DNA of 64,000 nucleotides. Source: Nageia nagi (taxonomy: Eukaryota > Pinophyta). Made by a program: the position numbers and the translations under genes. Location of the stretch: NCBI GenBank assembly GCA_050084985.1, contig JBITNC010000002.1:33356001-33420000 (forward strand). The letters are read 5' to 3'. The notes below the pieces were generated by a model. It searched no databases, had not been told where the DNA came from, and saw nothing but the letters and a program-made list of their open reading frames with translations. Positions 23,980 to 36,240 of this stretch are shown here, one piece after another (the first letter of the stretch is position 1; each line of letters opens with the position of its first letter).

Positions 23980-26900
23980 TCAAACTTCACTCTCCCTTGA
24001 AGGTAACTTCACCAACCTGATAGCATTTCTAAGCTTACAGAATTGAGCTTCTAAGAGGGGCTTGGTGAATAAATCAGTAGAGTTCAAGGTGGATGGATAA
24101 TACTTCAGGTGTTTGATGCCATCAAGAACCTTATCCTTGATAAAATGGGTATGGATTTCCACATGTTTTGTTCTCTAATAGAACATAAGATTCTTAGCCA
24201 AAGAAATAGTTGACTAATTATCTAAAAAAATCAAGAATGAACCACCTTTCTCATATCTAATTTCTTTCTGAAGATGCCTTAGCCAAATGGCTTCCTGGGT
24301 TGCAATAGACATGGCATGGTATTTACCTTTTATGGTATAAATAGAAATAGTAGGTTGATTCTTGAAATCCTAAGAGATAGCACCTAAACTAATGCTAAAT
24401 ACATATGCAAAGGTTGATTTCCTATCATCTCTATCTCCTCCATAGTTAGAATCTAAGAATCCAGAGAGAACAAATGAGGGCAACTTATAATACTTGAGAG
24501 AAAGATCTTTAGTCCCTACAACACACCTCAATATTTAATTAATAACATTAAAATGCTCAACATAAGGTTTTTGCATGAATCATGCTATTAGATTCACTGC
24601 CAAGGTAATATTTGACCTAGATATAGCCAAATACAAAAGACTACCAATTAATTACCTGTAATCTATCGCATCAACTAACTAAGAGTTGGAGCTTATAGAC
24701 ATAATGATTCTAGGAGAGACTAAGATTGCAACATATCTACACTCCTCCATTCCAAACTTCTACAAGATGTGTGATATATACTTAGATTGATTGAGGTAAG
24801 TACAATCCTTATATTGGTATACTTGCATTCTAAGGTAGTAGTGCAAACAACTAAGATTAGTCATTTCAAATAATGCCTTAAATTTGAATATGCACTCTTA
24901 AATGATTTTATAATTATTTTCAGTTATTAGAAGATCATCCACATAAAGAAGAATCAAGACCATGTCTTTTCCCTGATTGAGCATATATAGATCTAAGTCA
25001 AAAAATACTTGGAGAATCCAATGTCTGCAAAGTACCCTAAAATCTTTTTATACTAGGCTCAAGGTGCTTTCTTAAGTCCATACAATGATTTTTTTAGCTT
25101 GCACACAAAGGACTCTTTCCCTTCCATAATAAACCCTTCTAGTTGATTCATGAAGATTTCCACATCTAAGTCACCATTAAAAAATGCACTCTTAATGTCA
25201 AGTTAAATTTTTTTATCCTTAAGCTATTAAAAGAGCAAAGATAATCCTGATAGTAGGCATCTTTTCATTAGTATAAGGAAATTGAACTTAATCTTGAAGA
25301 TCCACTTTTACCAATCACATTCTTCTCATTAGTATAAGGACCAAAATCCCAAGTTTCATTTTTTATAAATGTTTCATACTTCACTTTCATGGATTCCATC
25401 TAGCACTTATGCTGAGAAGCTTCTTTGAGGGTTGGGGGCTCATGCTTATTGCCAATATTGGCATTTAAGGATTTATTCAAGGTTATGCTCCTTGTTACCC
25501 TTTGTGTTGGAGCATATTCTTCCTAAGATGATTTGTCTACATCAATATCTAACTAGCTAGATGCAACTGAAGAATACTCTAGATCATCAAAATCCTTTTT
25601 AGAAGTAGATTCTTCAGGAAGTTCATTGAACTTTACATCCTTTGAAACAAACACAACTTTATAGGATTTAGAGAAGAGTCTATAGCCTCTATTTGTCTGT
25701 CATAAACTAAAAAGATGCATATTTTAGCTCTTTTATCCAACTTCTTCATTTTCTTAGAAACAATGTAGGAGAATGTTTCACAACCAAATACCCTAAGATG
25801 AGAAATATTATGTTTTCTTCCTAACCATGCCTCAAAAGGAGTTTTACTCTAAATGGATTTTGTGGGACACCTATTTAAGATGTAAATACTAATGCTCATA
25901 GCTTCACCCCATAAAAAACTAAGAAGATTACCCAACATGCAACTAGCCATCTTCATAATTATTCTATTTTTTCTTTCGGTAATACTATTCTGCTAAGGAG
26001 TGTAAGAAATCATAAACCGCTTCATGATTCCATCCTTAGCATAATACTCATTGAACTCATTGTTGTTATATTCTTCCCCATTATCTAATCTTAACATCTT
26101 AATTTTAAGGTTAGTTTGATTCTCAACAAAGGTCTTAAAAATTTTAAAACTCTCAAAGGTTTAATCCTTGTGCTCAAGTAGATATCCAAAGGTCACTCTA
26201 CTATAATGAAGGTCAAGACATAAGATGCTCCTCCAAGTGATTTAGTCTGAAATGGATCCTTGAAATTTGAATGCACAAGTTGAAGAGGTTGAGATGCTCT
26301 TGTTGCCTTATCTTTTTCAAACTTTTGTCTATGCATCTTTCTAAGAATGCACTTCTTGCATAGACCAATCGAAGAAGAAATTAAAGGAAAACCTTTCAAA
26401 AGTTTTTGGTCTTTCATGACTTGAATACTCTTTTAGTTAAGGTGTCCTAAATGATGGTGCCATAAATTGCCTCTAGAACACACACTAGAAGCAAGACACA
26501 TCTTTGATAGAACTTGATCCATAATGTAAAGGTTATCACATCTTTTATGGAACTTGATCCATAATGTAAAGGTTATCTTTCATAGATATTTTAACCAAAG
26601 TGGCAAGTTCTTTCTTAATGCACCATAATTGAGAGTTGAACTCAAAAGGGTACCCTTTTCTAGCAACTTGGATCATAGAGAGAAGATTCATCCTTAACTT
26701 AGGAATATAAAGAACATTTTCAAAAACTTTTTTGTGAATCAACACACTTCCAATTCCTTAGACTTCAAAGGTAAAGTTATCACTTATCACAACTGCATCT
26801 TTTTTATACTTGTGAAAGTTCTCAAATTTTTTCTTTTCAAAGTAAAGGTGATTAGTGCAACTAGAGTCAACAATCCAATCAGACAAAAAAGAGCAAAACA

Positions 26901-26985
26901 TGGAGTAGAGCATTGCAACAAAACTAGCATGAATATTCTCCTTTCCTTTGTAGTTATTTAAATTTCTATTACCTTTGTTCTTTTC
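23980..26985 (-). pseudogene. pol: Copia Pol of CopB (protease, integrase, RT, RNase H; decayed)
   Basis: The minus-strand order matches CopC. Protease: DWIVDSSCTNH near 26865-26880 (Asp-Ser-Ser for the usual Asp-Ser-Gly). Pre-integrase: GNLWHHHLGHLN with the CKKC pair of the zinc finger at about 26340-26460, then the integrase start LVHSNFKDPFQTKSLGG (Asp to Asn). RT and RNase H are shredded by stops and frameshifts between 24200 and 26190. The C-terminus is clean: EIHTHFIKDKVLDG to FTKPLLEAQFCKLR and a stop at 23980. A 40-base tandem duplication at 26498-26577 shifts the frame. It is inactive. Confidence 0.85.
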
Positions 26986-27908
26986 TTTTCTTTTCTTTTT
27001 ATAACAATCAACTTTTTTGTGACCTTGGATACCATAATAGTTACAATTACCATCAAACTTTTTCTTAGGATATGGATTGTTTGCTTTACCTTTTCCATCT
27101 TTTTTCTTAAAGTAGTTGTTGTTAACTTTGTTCCTCTTACTATTGTTGTTGTTTTTATTGTTACTGTTGTCACCATTGTTCCTACTATTGTTGTAGCCAT
27201 TACTTATTTTCTCAAACCTTTTGGATTAATAAGGATAAAAAAAATTTTATAGATGAACTTATTTTTGAAAGGAGTTTTGGTTGCTCCAAGAGTAATGTTA
27301 TTATTTTTAGAAGAAGAAATCAACACCTTATTGTTAAGAGTTTCTTCATACTTCAAAAGGTCCCTAGAAAGGTTATTAAGGGAGAAGACTTCTTCTTCAT
27401 CATCAAGCCTTATTTCTATAACTATTACAAAGTTTCCAAACTTTGAAGAAAGTCTTTGAAGAATGATGAAGACCATGAACTCATCATTGATCCAATTGCA
27501 TCTACAAGTAACAAGTTGGGTCCTTAGATCAATGATTTTGTTCAAGTATATGGTAACATTTTCATCTTCCCCTTAATGAGATTGAAGTAACTTTTGGATA
27601 ATGGTAAACATTTTTGAAAAATTTGAACTAAGGTAGATTTTCTTAAGCTTATCTTAAGCTTTCTTCATCGAGGTTGAAGAAGAAATCATCAAGAGCACAT
27701 CATCTAAAATTGCATGATAAATCATAGAGGTTTTCAACTCATTTTTTGTATTATAAGACTCTAATACCTTCTCATCTATAGGAGGTATAAGGTTCTTATT
27801 CACTATTTTTCAAAGCTTATTTGCTTGCAACTTAGATCTCATCTGTGGTTCCCAAATTTCAAAGTTAGAACCATCAAGAATGTGTTTACGTAAAAAGGAT
27901 TCTTCCAT
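26986..27908 (-). pseudogene. gag: Copia Gag of CopB (decayed)
   Basis: ATG at 27908 starts MEESFLRKHILDGSNFEIWE, matching the CopC Gag. Later landmarks are LLMISSSTS, YLNKIIDLRTQL (about 27500-27545) and a zinc knuckle in which the second Cys is Tyr (CNYYGIQGHKKVDC, about 27005-27050). Several frameshifts and stops occur. Gag would form the particle and bind RNA. Confidence 0.8.
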
Positions 27909-30750
27909 TTGTTGTATAAGAATGTGAAAAAATAATAAGCATGTGGTTTAATAAATAATATTAAATGTTAAGTAAATAACCAACTAAATAATACATGTTA
28001 CATTTAACACTAGAGACAAGCTTGATTTGATTAATAGTGAAAATATTTTACAACTCAAATAATTCATGTACCCAAATACATTTCTTATCTTAAGAACCAT
28101 AGATGTAGGATGAAATTGTTGAGACTTGTTTTCTTGTCTTAAAATTAGGCCTTCACCTAGATTCCCACACAAGATTCACTTTGGTTAGTGTTATACTCTC
28201 ACAAAGATAAGTACCTACTATTTTTCAAGGTTATAACATATATTAGATCAACAAAATTATTAATCTTGATTAAGTTTCAAGTAGTCCTCTTAGATCATCA
28301 AGATAATCTCTAAATGGACATACGGACATGTGGTATCACTACACACATGCCTATCCACCTATTGGAGTTATGTCCAAACCAATAGAGGACTTAGGGGCAA
28401 TTGAGAAGTACAAACTTTTCATCATTTGGGTCATTAGATTTAAAAGCTTTAGTCTACCTATCCTCACCTCATGGATCTCCAAACAAGTCATGGTGTAGAA
28501 TGTATGTGCAAATGTGTTCATTTTAGGGGGTTGCTCATATTAATGTTTGTGTTTTTATTTGCATAAAAAAATAAAACAAAAGACAACATGAAGTAAAGAG
28601 CATAAATAAAATATCATCCATTTAAAAATTTGAAACCTAAGTGTCCAATGGGTTTTGTTTACCAACCCCTAAAGGACATCTTTACATCATTCCTAATTTT
28701 GCACAAGTCCATTCTTGCATAAAAAGTAGATTACATCATAACTTAAGATTTTAAGTATGTATTATTTGACTTAAAAAATTAAGTATCTAACTTAAATTTT
28801 AAGTTTTTAAGCATTTATCACCAAAAATTAAGTTCTAAGCAAGTATTAGGCATGCATAAAATTTAAGTACTAAGCATGTATTTATTAACCTAACAAATAA
28901 GTTCTTAAAAAAATGCATTATTAGCTTATAAAAAATTAAGTACTAAGCATGCATTTATTAACTCAAAAAATAAGTATTAAGCATGTATTTAACTAAAAAT
29001 TTAAGTACTAAGCATAAGCATGCAACTCTTTAACTTTAAAGTAAAAATTTAGTATGCATACTAGATAAAAAATTAAGTAAAAAATTTATACATATTCTCT
29101 CCTTTTTACTGAAAGATTTATCCCTAAAAGTAGCATACTAAATAGTTTATTTGCATGCTAAAAAAATTCTAAGTATGTAGTAGTAAAAACATTCCCCCTT
29201 TTTACTTAAAGAGTAGCATAGCTAAATTAAAGTAGCATTTCTCTTAAAAAAATTAAACTAATAATTTTCTTAGGTAAATTAAAAAACTTAAGCAAATACA
29301 ATCTCTATTTTAAGAGTAATGATTAAAATATACTTTAACATTTTGGCCATCTACACACTCAAAAGTAAGTTTAAATGTACTTTGTGATACATAAGATTAT
29401 AATGCATTAAATGTAGAGTATAAGTTTGCCTCTAAGTGCATTAAATAGAAATAAAAGACTTGCAAGCAATCAAAAAAATAATGAATGCCCACCAAAAGGA
29501 AGGAGTATATGTTTGCTTCTAGGTGCATTTAATGGAAATAAGAAGCTTACAAGTAATCAAGTAAAAATATTAAATGTCCATCAACCATTATAGGTTAAAA
29601 AGGAATCATAAAAAAAAGGTAGCTACGCATGGAGTAAAACAAGGAGCAAAAGAAATAGAAAGTAAGAAAAGAAAAAAAAGGAAAGGGGCCATACATAGAG
29701 AGAGGCTGCGGAGGAGAGGGATGAGGGTGATAGGAAGCTGAGTAGAGGCCATAGAGGGTTGTAGGCCATGAGGCAATAGGTGGTTGGGTAGTGGAGGTTG
29801 CGAATGGGGGGTGAGGATGCACATCAAGGCAAGTATCCAAGAAACTCCTTAATAGTGGCATGGTATTCTTATCCAGGGAAGACAAACTGCACTCCTCCCT
29901 TCTTTATTCTTTCCTAGGTATATGAAGGGGTGGGCTGCCAAAAATAATTGTACAACTTCCTTGGAATATATAAAGAATTGCTAGATTGACTTATGTCATC
30001 AAGATTCACAAACACCAAAAAAAATAGTCTAAGGACAACCATGGAAGCAAGAACATCCTTTCATGGATACAAAGTGGAGGAGAGAGGTCATCGTCGCCTT
30101 CACTCTCTTTTTACCCTCTTTTTTTATTATAACTTAAAAGGAAAAATTTAGTTTTCCTTCCCATATATTTTGTAATGAATATAGTACAAGGAAAATATTT
30201 ACAATATTTTGTGTTCTCTTAAAAAATAAGCCTCCCCTTATCTTAGTTGAAATGAAAAAAAAAAGAAAAAAAAATGTAGTAAAGTGAAGTTACATCATTT
30301 TTTTTGTGTTAGTATCAAAATAGTTGAAGTAAAAAATTTGTATAAAACTATTTTGATAACATAACTAAGGTAAGCAAAAACTATAATATATAAGCTTTTC
30401 ATAAAAAAAAATGCATATAGTTTTTGAAGGGAAAAAAATGTAGTATATTTTTACTCAAATGAATAATAAAACCTTCAAAAAATAATTAAGGATATGCAAA
30501 ATTATAGCAATAGGCAATCTTAAAAATTGCAACTAATAATAAGACATGTTAGAGTAAAAAATACAACAATAGATTACCTAGTGTGTCATAAACAAGGACT
30601 ACTAGAACACAAAATATGTATGTAACATAATGCAATAATCTATAAGATAACCAAAGGTGCAGGTAAATTATACCTTATCTTAGTTTTACCTCACTAATGG
30701 AGACCACCAAGATGTAGTTTCCACACCAAGAATAAGAGCTTTCACACCTT
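27909..30750 (-). other. 5' leader of CopB with a foreign-looking segment
   Basis: 2.8 kb of A+T-rich leader. 27909-29350 matches CopA and the CopC leader, including the ATGTGGTATCACTACACACA region near 28328. About 29590-30120 is a more G+C-rich patch with a Pro/Ser/Thr-rich minus-strand frame (29595-29885) that I do not recognise; it differs from the CopA and CopE inserts. After 30120 poly-A/T-rich leader resumes. Confidence 0.6.
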
Positions 30751-30761
30751 CTCTGATACCA
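30751..30761 (-). other. Primer binding site of CopB
   Basis: The minus strand reads TGGTATCAGAG two bases after the 5' LTR. It matches 11 bases of the initiator tRNA-Met site. Confidence 0.9.
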
Positions 30762-30763
30762 AA

Positions 30764-31247
30764 TGAGAGAGTTGAACTATAAACTAAACAACTCTATATC
30801 CCCAAGATCACATGAAAGCTCACAATACACATCTAACTAAATCACAAAGATAATACAAGATGTAAGTGGTTCTTCCAACTAAGAGTACATCCACTAACTA
30901 GATCTCTCTTCTTAACAAATAAGAACTCTTACAATCCTCCTAATTTCAACTCCTAAGCGCTCTTCTATAGCATAAATTTACTCACAATTGATGTGTAATC
31001 ACAAAGAGGGAGCATTATATTTATAGGCCAAAATCCCTCTTTAGATAATCCTTTTATCCAATGTACAAAAGCATGATATGCATATCCTTTTACCTAAGGG
31101 GCATGCTCATGACATGGAGTGTAGGATAAGTAACATTATCATATTTACTTAAATACTTAAGGTATTAAATGATACCCTTGAGTATTAGTGAACTTACATA
31201 AAATATTATTACATAACCTTTACAATAATGCATTATACATTCCAACA
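30764..31247 (-). repeat. 5' LTR of CopB (484 bp)
   Basis: Pairs with 22804-23301. TATAAATA (minus) at 31018-31025 is the probable TATA box. The U3 dyad lies at about 31152-31186. Confidence 0.95.
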
Positions 31248-31252
31248 CAAGT

Positions 31253-31686
31253 TTGTAAGATGCTTCTGTATATGATAATACAATATGATAATGCTTTTCC
31301 CTTTTAAATAAGTGGCTATCTGTTACACTTTGTGAATGTTATATATGAGATGCTATCTTAAGTTGTGGCTATGTATTGTGATTGCAAGACCCCAAGGGTA
31401 AGATAGTTTGTTATTCTTAATCTTGGTTATGGATTGTTGTCTATGCTACAATGCTTACTTTTAGTTTAATGTGTTCATCTCTTTCTTACTACTCTTTACC
31501 TTTGATTTCTTTCTTGTTACTTTTGACCTTCATAATTTATAGGAATTGACTTACAACCCAAAGATTGAGCAAAAAACTAACATGAGTACATCCCACCACT
31601 TTCTTCTCTCTCAAGGACCCTACTATTGCAGGCAATGTAGAACATGACCAAACCAAACTCTTGATGTTACATTATACCGATCAATA
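31253..31686 (+). repeat. 3' LTR of G2, second part
   Basis: Continues the alignment with 10457-10905 after the CopB insertion. The preceding CAAGT (31248-31252) is the duplicated target. The end TCAATA is followed by AGTCC, matching the left flank of G2. Confidence 0.85.
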
Positions 31687-31691
31687 AGTCC

Positions 31692-33226
31692 ATAAGTGAC
31701 TATCTCACTGTACTATCTCCCCCTTGAGATAGTCTTCTTCATGCAAAATAGTATTCACTCTTGATGAGTGATCTTCTTCTCCAACAATTAATTATTTCAA
31801 AGTCATGACAACTGGAAGTTCACTAACATTGGTTATATCTTCATTCTCTATCTCATTTTCTATTATGTCTTTCTCCTATCAAATGGGATAGTGTCTTATG
31901 CTCTACTTTTAACACAACACATCCTTCATTCTTGATGAGTGAGGTTCTCCATTGGGCATGAAACTTATAGTATTCATATCCTCTTCATCTATGATATCTC
32001 TTGGATAATTATCCCATATTGCCTCCCTAAGACAATCATCATTCACACCAAATGAGTGAGTTTCATAATATCCATCCACCCAATGTGAATGGTCTTCAAG
32101 CAAGAAACACTCCATAATAAGGGTTTTTTCTCCTCTTTTACTTTTCTTCCCCTTTAGAGTAACTCTAACATATGGGTAATCAACTCCCAAATCTTCATTC
32201 ATTGCCTTTCCAGTAAGATAATCTTTCACTTTAAATGAGTGAGCTCTTAAATCTAGTTTGTCACAATATATCATTCTAAATGAATGATCTTCTACTTCAT
32301 GCAAGTGGTATGCAACCAAAAAGCAACACTCCTGCATGAGAAGTTATGTGGATTCATCATATGAATCTCCTTCAAATTTTGGGTGAGAGAGCTCCTCCAT
32401 GAGACATACTTCATGATCAAAATTCTAATTTTTTCCATCCTCCATGAGATAATTTGTATCCACCTTATCTTGCTGGTCTTCAACTTGGGCAAGCAAACAT
32501 TCTTCCATGAAGCACTCTTCAACAAAGGGCTGAGATGATATCTCCTCCTCTATAAGCTAAAGGTGTGCATCTTCAATGAGACATCCATTCTCCTTATGGG
32601 CAATGTGAATACTTTCTATGCATGTCATTCCTAAAAGATATTTATCAAAATAATTTTTATTTTCATCATGTTCTTCCTCTAAAAGAAAAAATTCATCATC
32701 CATGCCTTCAACATAAGACATACCTCGAGCAACAAGATTTACCTCCTACTCTCTTATTAAAAAGAAGAAGTTCATCCATATAACTCTCTTCCATGAGAGT
32801 TGCACAAGGCCTTACACTACGCTCCTTCACATCATCCTCTTCAAGAAAGGATTCTCCATCATAATTCATACCTTCATAAGATATATATCCCAAAATAAGA
32901 ACCATACAAGGCTTACAATAATCTCCAAAAGAGTCTCCATAGGGCTCTCCAAATGGATCTTCGAGGTAACAAGGCTCTAGCTTCCTTCTCATATAGTTTT
33001 GGAGATTATCACATACTAGCTCACAAGAGTTCCCATAAATTTCTTGTATTCTTCTCCATGCATGTGCAACTATCTTATAAATAATAATAAGAGGGAAAGC
33101 AGTCTCTTTCATGCCTCTCCTTAATTCCATGAGAACGAACCAATTTTGATATTGCTTTTCTTTTTTTAATTTCTTCTTTTCATGGAGTAAAAGTGAAAGG
33201 TTTGTAGTCTTTTTATATTTCATCAT
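31692..33226 (-). pseudogene. Unrecognised Cys/Glu/His-rich decayed frame, proximal part
   Basis: From ATG at 33226 the minus strand is open for 172 codons (to 32708). After frame changes it is open again through 32640-31909, and the frame can be followed to the G2 insertion. The first part has RRIQEIYGNSCELVCDNL and a GEPYGDSFGDYCKPC stretch. The second part repeats short motifs: CFMEE, CLMEELSHP, MECFLLEDHSHWVDG, THSFGVNDDC, EDHSFRM, AHSFKV. In DNA these appear as short near-palindromes (TCACTC...GAGTGA) every 60-150 bases. The frame resumes beyond G2 at 9009-8518. No family was recognised; the repeats may be structural or metal-binding, but that is a guess. Confidence 0.4.
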
Positions 33227-33590
33227 ATTATCTTTTTTCTCTCCATAATATCAATTATATGTTCTCAGTTATGGCCTTGTTAGACATAGTATAAGGCTTC
33301 ATAAAAAAAGTATGTATATATATTTTTCAATTACTTTATTGAGATTGGTGATGGCACCTCCATGATCTCTCCCTTACGAAAAAAGTGATTCAAACTTTTC
33401 TCTTTTGATAATGTGGCAATATATATTTTGTACTTTAATGAGTTTAAAGAGATATTCTCTTTTAGTAAGATGAAAAAAGATATTTGTAATGTTTAATATG
33501 TTAGGATTCAATATATATAAAAAAAATTTGAGTAATCCAATTAACCCAATTCAGGAAATGAAATAATGTATGTGAACAAAGCAAAACTCT

Positions 33591-34501
33591 ATGGTGAGGG
33601 TTATGATGAGGGAAGGAAGCACTACAACGAGGGAGATGAGTGTTGTTACATATAAGAAAAGCACTATAGTGAAGGAAAATATTACTACAACTAGAATGAG
33701 TGATGTGTGGGCATTCTCAAAATTTGTATTTGTAGAAGGACTCTTGATCCTTATTCAAATAGAAAATAAGGAATCGGGCCTTAGAGGAACAAAGTTGGAA
33801 AAAGATGCCATTATTTGCAGAATGAGAAGTAAGATACCATACTTGAAGGAGCTATATGAGTATGCTATGAAAGCTTGTAGGAATTAAATCCATTTGAATC
33901 TACTTCCATGTAATTTCTTTCTTGTTACATTTACTAATATGGAAGATAAAGAGAGGGTCTTAAAAAATAAATATAAGTGGTTCTATGGAAAAAGGGGAAT
34001 ATACATGCAAAGTTGGACAAAAGGATTTCAACCTTATTACATAAAATATTGATGGTTTTCTAGTTTGGATTAACTTATATGCCCTACCTATTGAATTTTG
34101 GATCCAAAAAGCTCTTACAAAGATAGGAAATACTATAGCAATATATATATATCTAGATGAATACACTAAAAGAAATCTGATAAAAAATTTGAAGTTGAGG
34201 AAGGCAAGACTTATTTTATGGATGGATGCTTATGTCCCTTGGATGTATTCCATTACTCTATCAACTCCTTCAAGATTATGGACTCAAAAGATTGATTATG
34301 AGAACTTCAACTTAAGATGTTATGGATGCCTACATATTGGACACAAAAAGAATGAATGTAATTTAAGCTGAAGCCATCCTAGACCATTGAGGAGGAGGAA
34401 GGCTCTAGTATGAAAGAGAAGGAAGAATATAACATCAAAGAGAAGGAATACTCTAACATTAAAGAGGAGAAAGGCACTCTGCCATCATATGATAATGATC
34501 A
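33591..34501 (+). pseudogene. LINE-type ORF1 fragment (DUF4283 plus CCHC zinc knuckle)
   Basis: An open frame at 33591-33887 continues past a TAA in the same frame into FFLVTFTNMEDKERVLKN and YMQSWTKGFQP, then after a frameshift into NLYALPIEFWIQKALTKIGN. This order is the DUF4283 RNA-binding-like domain common in plant non-LTR ORF1 proteins. It is followed at 34189-34371 by a zinc knuckle, CYGCLHIGHKKNEC (CX2CX4HX4C). A Lys/Glu-rich tail (KEKEEYNIKEKEYSNIKEEKG) runs to 34501, where the chromovirus LTR begins. No LINE reverse transcriptase was found, so it may be a truncated copy or a domesticated relative. Confidence 0.6.
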
Positions 34502-35211
34502 TGTGATCTAAATTAGATCGTGTTAGGTTGATCATCATAGGAGGAGTACTCATTCCAAAGGTATCGGTGCTTAGAGATTGATCAAAGAATGAAATTTGGA
34601 GGTTATTGGTGTTAAAAACCATGTTTCTAATAATCTAAGTCTACTATTTTTAGGCTATTAATAGTTTTCATGTTGATGAGTTATCAGTGGAAGTTAAAGG
34701 GACATCAATGGTTCAAACAATTGAGCAATTTAGAATCATCAATTGACATCTTGGAGATGCTCCAAGACTATTTAAATTAATGTTACTCCCTTGATTCATA
34801 ATCTTAGCTTAGAGAGTTTTGAGGTTTTGGGATTGTAAAGATTTGAAGGAATACCAAGAGTAATTCCAATTTTTTTATAGTTCTAAAGTTGTTCTTCTTG
34901 CTATAGGAGATTGCAGTAGTATTGTAAGAGATGGTATTGCCATTATTTTGATGGTATTTCTCTATATGAATGTAATATTGTAATGTCCATAGATAATGAG
35001 AAGAGAAGGCTCTAATTCCATGTTGAATTAGCCCACATTGGGTGAATCAGGGTAAGTCATTATGTTGATCTTATTACATGTGATTAAAATTGTTAATTTG
35101 TAGTTTTACATTATGCAATTTTATGGGTCTCATAATCGTGAATATTTTTTCAATCAAATATATAAGTGAGGATCCAAGTATGCTATAAGCATCTAGTGAT
35201 TACTGATCACA
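34502..35211 (+). repeat. 5' LTR of the chromovirus (710 bp)
   Basis: Starts TGTGATCT and ends GATCACA directly before TGGTATCAG. It aligns with 39867-40583 with many substitutions. The exact start could be 34504. Confidence 0.85.
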
Positions 35212-35223
35212 TGGTATCAGATC
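35212..35223 (+). other. Primer binding site of the chromovirus
   Basis: TGGTATCAGATC touches the LTR end and matches the initiator tRNA-Met site (TGGTATCAGAGC) at 11 of 12 bases. Confidence 0.8.
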
Positions 35224-35403
35224 TTATGTGTACAAAATTTAGGGCTAAAATTTTGATGATTTTAGGCTACCAAGAGCATATACCAGAATTGATTTTGAAG
35301 GATCCTAAGATTGGTCAAAGGTGCAAAGTGAAGTTGAAATGGATGATTTGGAGGAGCAACAGTATATTGTTTGTACCATGTCAAGTGCCAATTTTGAAAG
35401 GAA

Positions 35404-36240
35404 ATTTTTGGTAATGGGGAATCATTTGGCTCATTTGGCTAAGTTGTTGGTTGTTGGAGCAAATGTAAATGTTAATCAGAGGCAACAAAAATGAAGTTAA
35501 AGGACCTAATTCATCATCTTCATAGTTCCATTCAAGGTGGAGTCCAAAGTGAATATTCCTACTTTTGGTGGAGAGGTTGATATGGAAAAGTTGAACAATT
35601 AAAGTTTTATTTCCAAATTCATGGTGTTGTAAATGATGTTGATAAAATCTCTTTTGCTAGATTAAATATGGGTGGACATGATTTAGTTTGTTGGAAAAGT
35701 CATGTAGAAATTATTAGACATGAAAACTTATCAAAAATATCTTCTTAAAATGAATTTAAGAATTTATTAAGAGATCAATTTTATCCATTGGGATATCATA
35801 ATAAATAATTAATAAAATGACAATTCTTTAAGCAATAAAGAGGGCAAATGGTTAAATAATACACTACAAAATTTAAGAAACAAACTACTTTGCCTAGGGT
35901 TTCACTAAAATATCCTCAAACATTAATGAAGTACATTGGAGGTTTACATATTTATTTGCAAAAGACTATCATGTTGTTTAATCTTGCTAATTTTGATCAA
36001 GTGTGTGTGCAAGCGCAATACTTAGAGGAGGATGGTAAAGTGAGGAGACAATATGATGAATCCAAGAATGCTTCTAATTCAAAAGGAGGACCTTATAAAG
36101 GTAAATATCAAGAAAAATACAAAGGTAAGCAAGAAACTAAGACCACTAATACTTTGAAAAAAAAAGAAGTTGATAATAGGCATTGTAATCATCATGATAA
36201 AGATGGTCATATTGATCATAAATGTTAGAAACTTCATTCA
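35404..36240 (+). pseudogene. gag: Gag of the chromovirus
   Basis: After frame corrections the capsid region reads EQLKFYFQIHGVVNDVDKISFARL, then FKNLLRDQFYPLGY, then PRVSLKYPQTLMKYIGGLH and VCVQAQYLE (35890 onward, open to 36228). A basic Lys/Gly stretch leads to a zinc knuckle, CNHHDKDGHIDHKC (36181-36228), with His for the second Cys. This is the usual plant chromovirus Gag. Stops before 35890 include TAA codons at probable Gln. Confidence 0.8.

Larger units (their letters stand above)
22804..31247 (-). mobile_element. Ty1/Copia element CopB, full length and decayed
   Basis: 8.44 kb, with LTRs at 30764-31247 (5') and 22804-23301 (3'), perfect CAAGT duplications (22799-22803, 31248-31252), primer site, polypurine tract and decayed gag-pol. 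It sits in the 3' LTR of Gypsy G2; the paralogous empty site is at about 10445-10465. The LTRs differ by scattered substitutions and an indel of about 14 bases, so it is older than CopC. Confidence 0.95.
9010..31686 (+). mobile_element. Large Tat-like Ty3/Gypsy retrotransposon G2, 3' LTR split by CopB
   Basis: Long direct repeats at 9010-10905 and 21357-22803 plus 31253-31686 are its LTRs. The flanks carry matching AGTCC (9005-9009 and 31687-31691). Without the nested Copia the element is about 14.2 kb. The internal order is leader, gag, protease, archaeal-type RNase H, RT, RNase H, integrase, a spacer, and a long extra frame (17530-21308). LTR copies differ at many positions and coding frames carry dozens of stops, so it is the oldest clear insertion here. 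Confidence 0.9.

Noticed and set aside
27019-27252. Thr/Val-rich plus-strand frame
   Set aside because: Antisense of the low-complexity Lys/Asn tail of CopB Gag.
29595-29885. Pro-rich minus-strand frame as a gene
   Set aside because: Composition-driven frame inside the CopB leader insert, with no domain; kept only as part of the insert.
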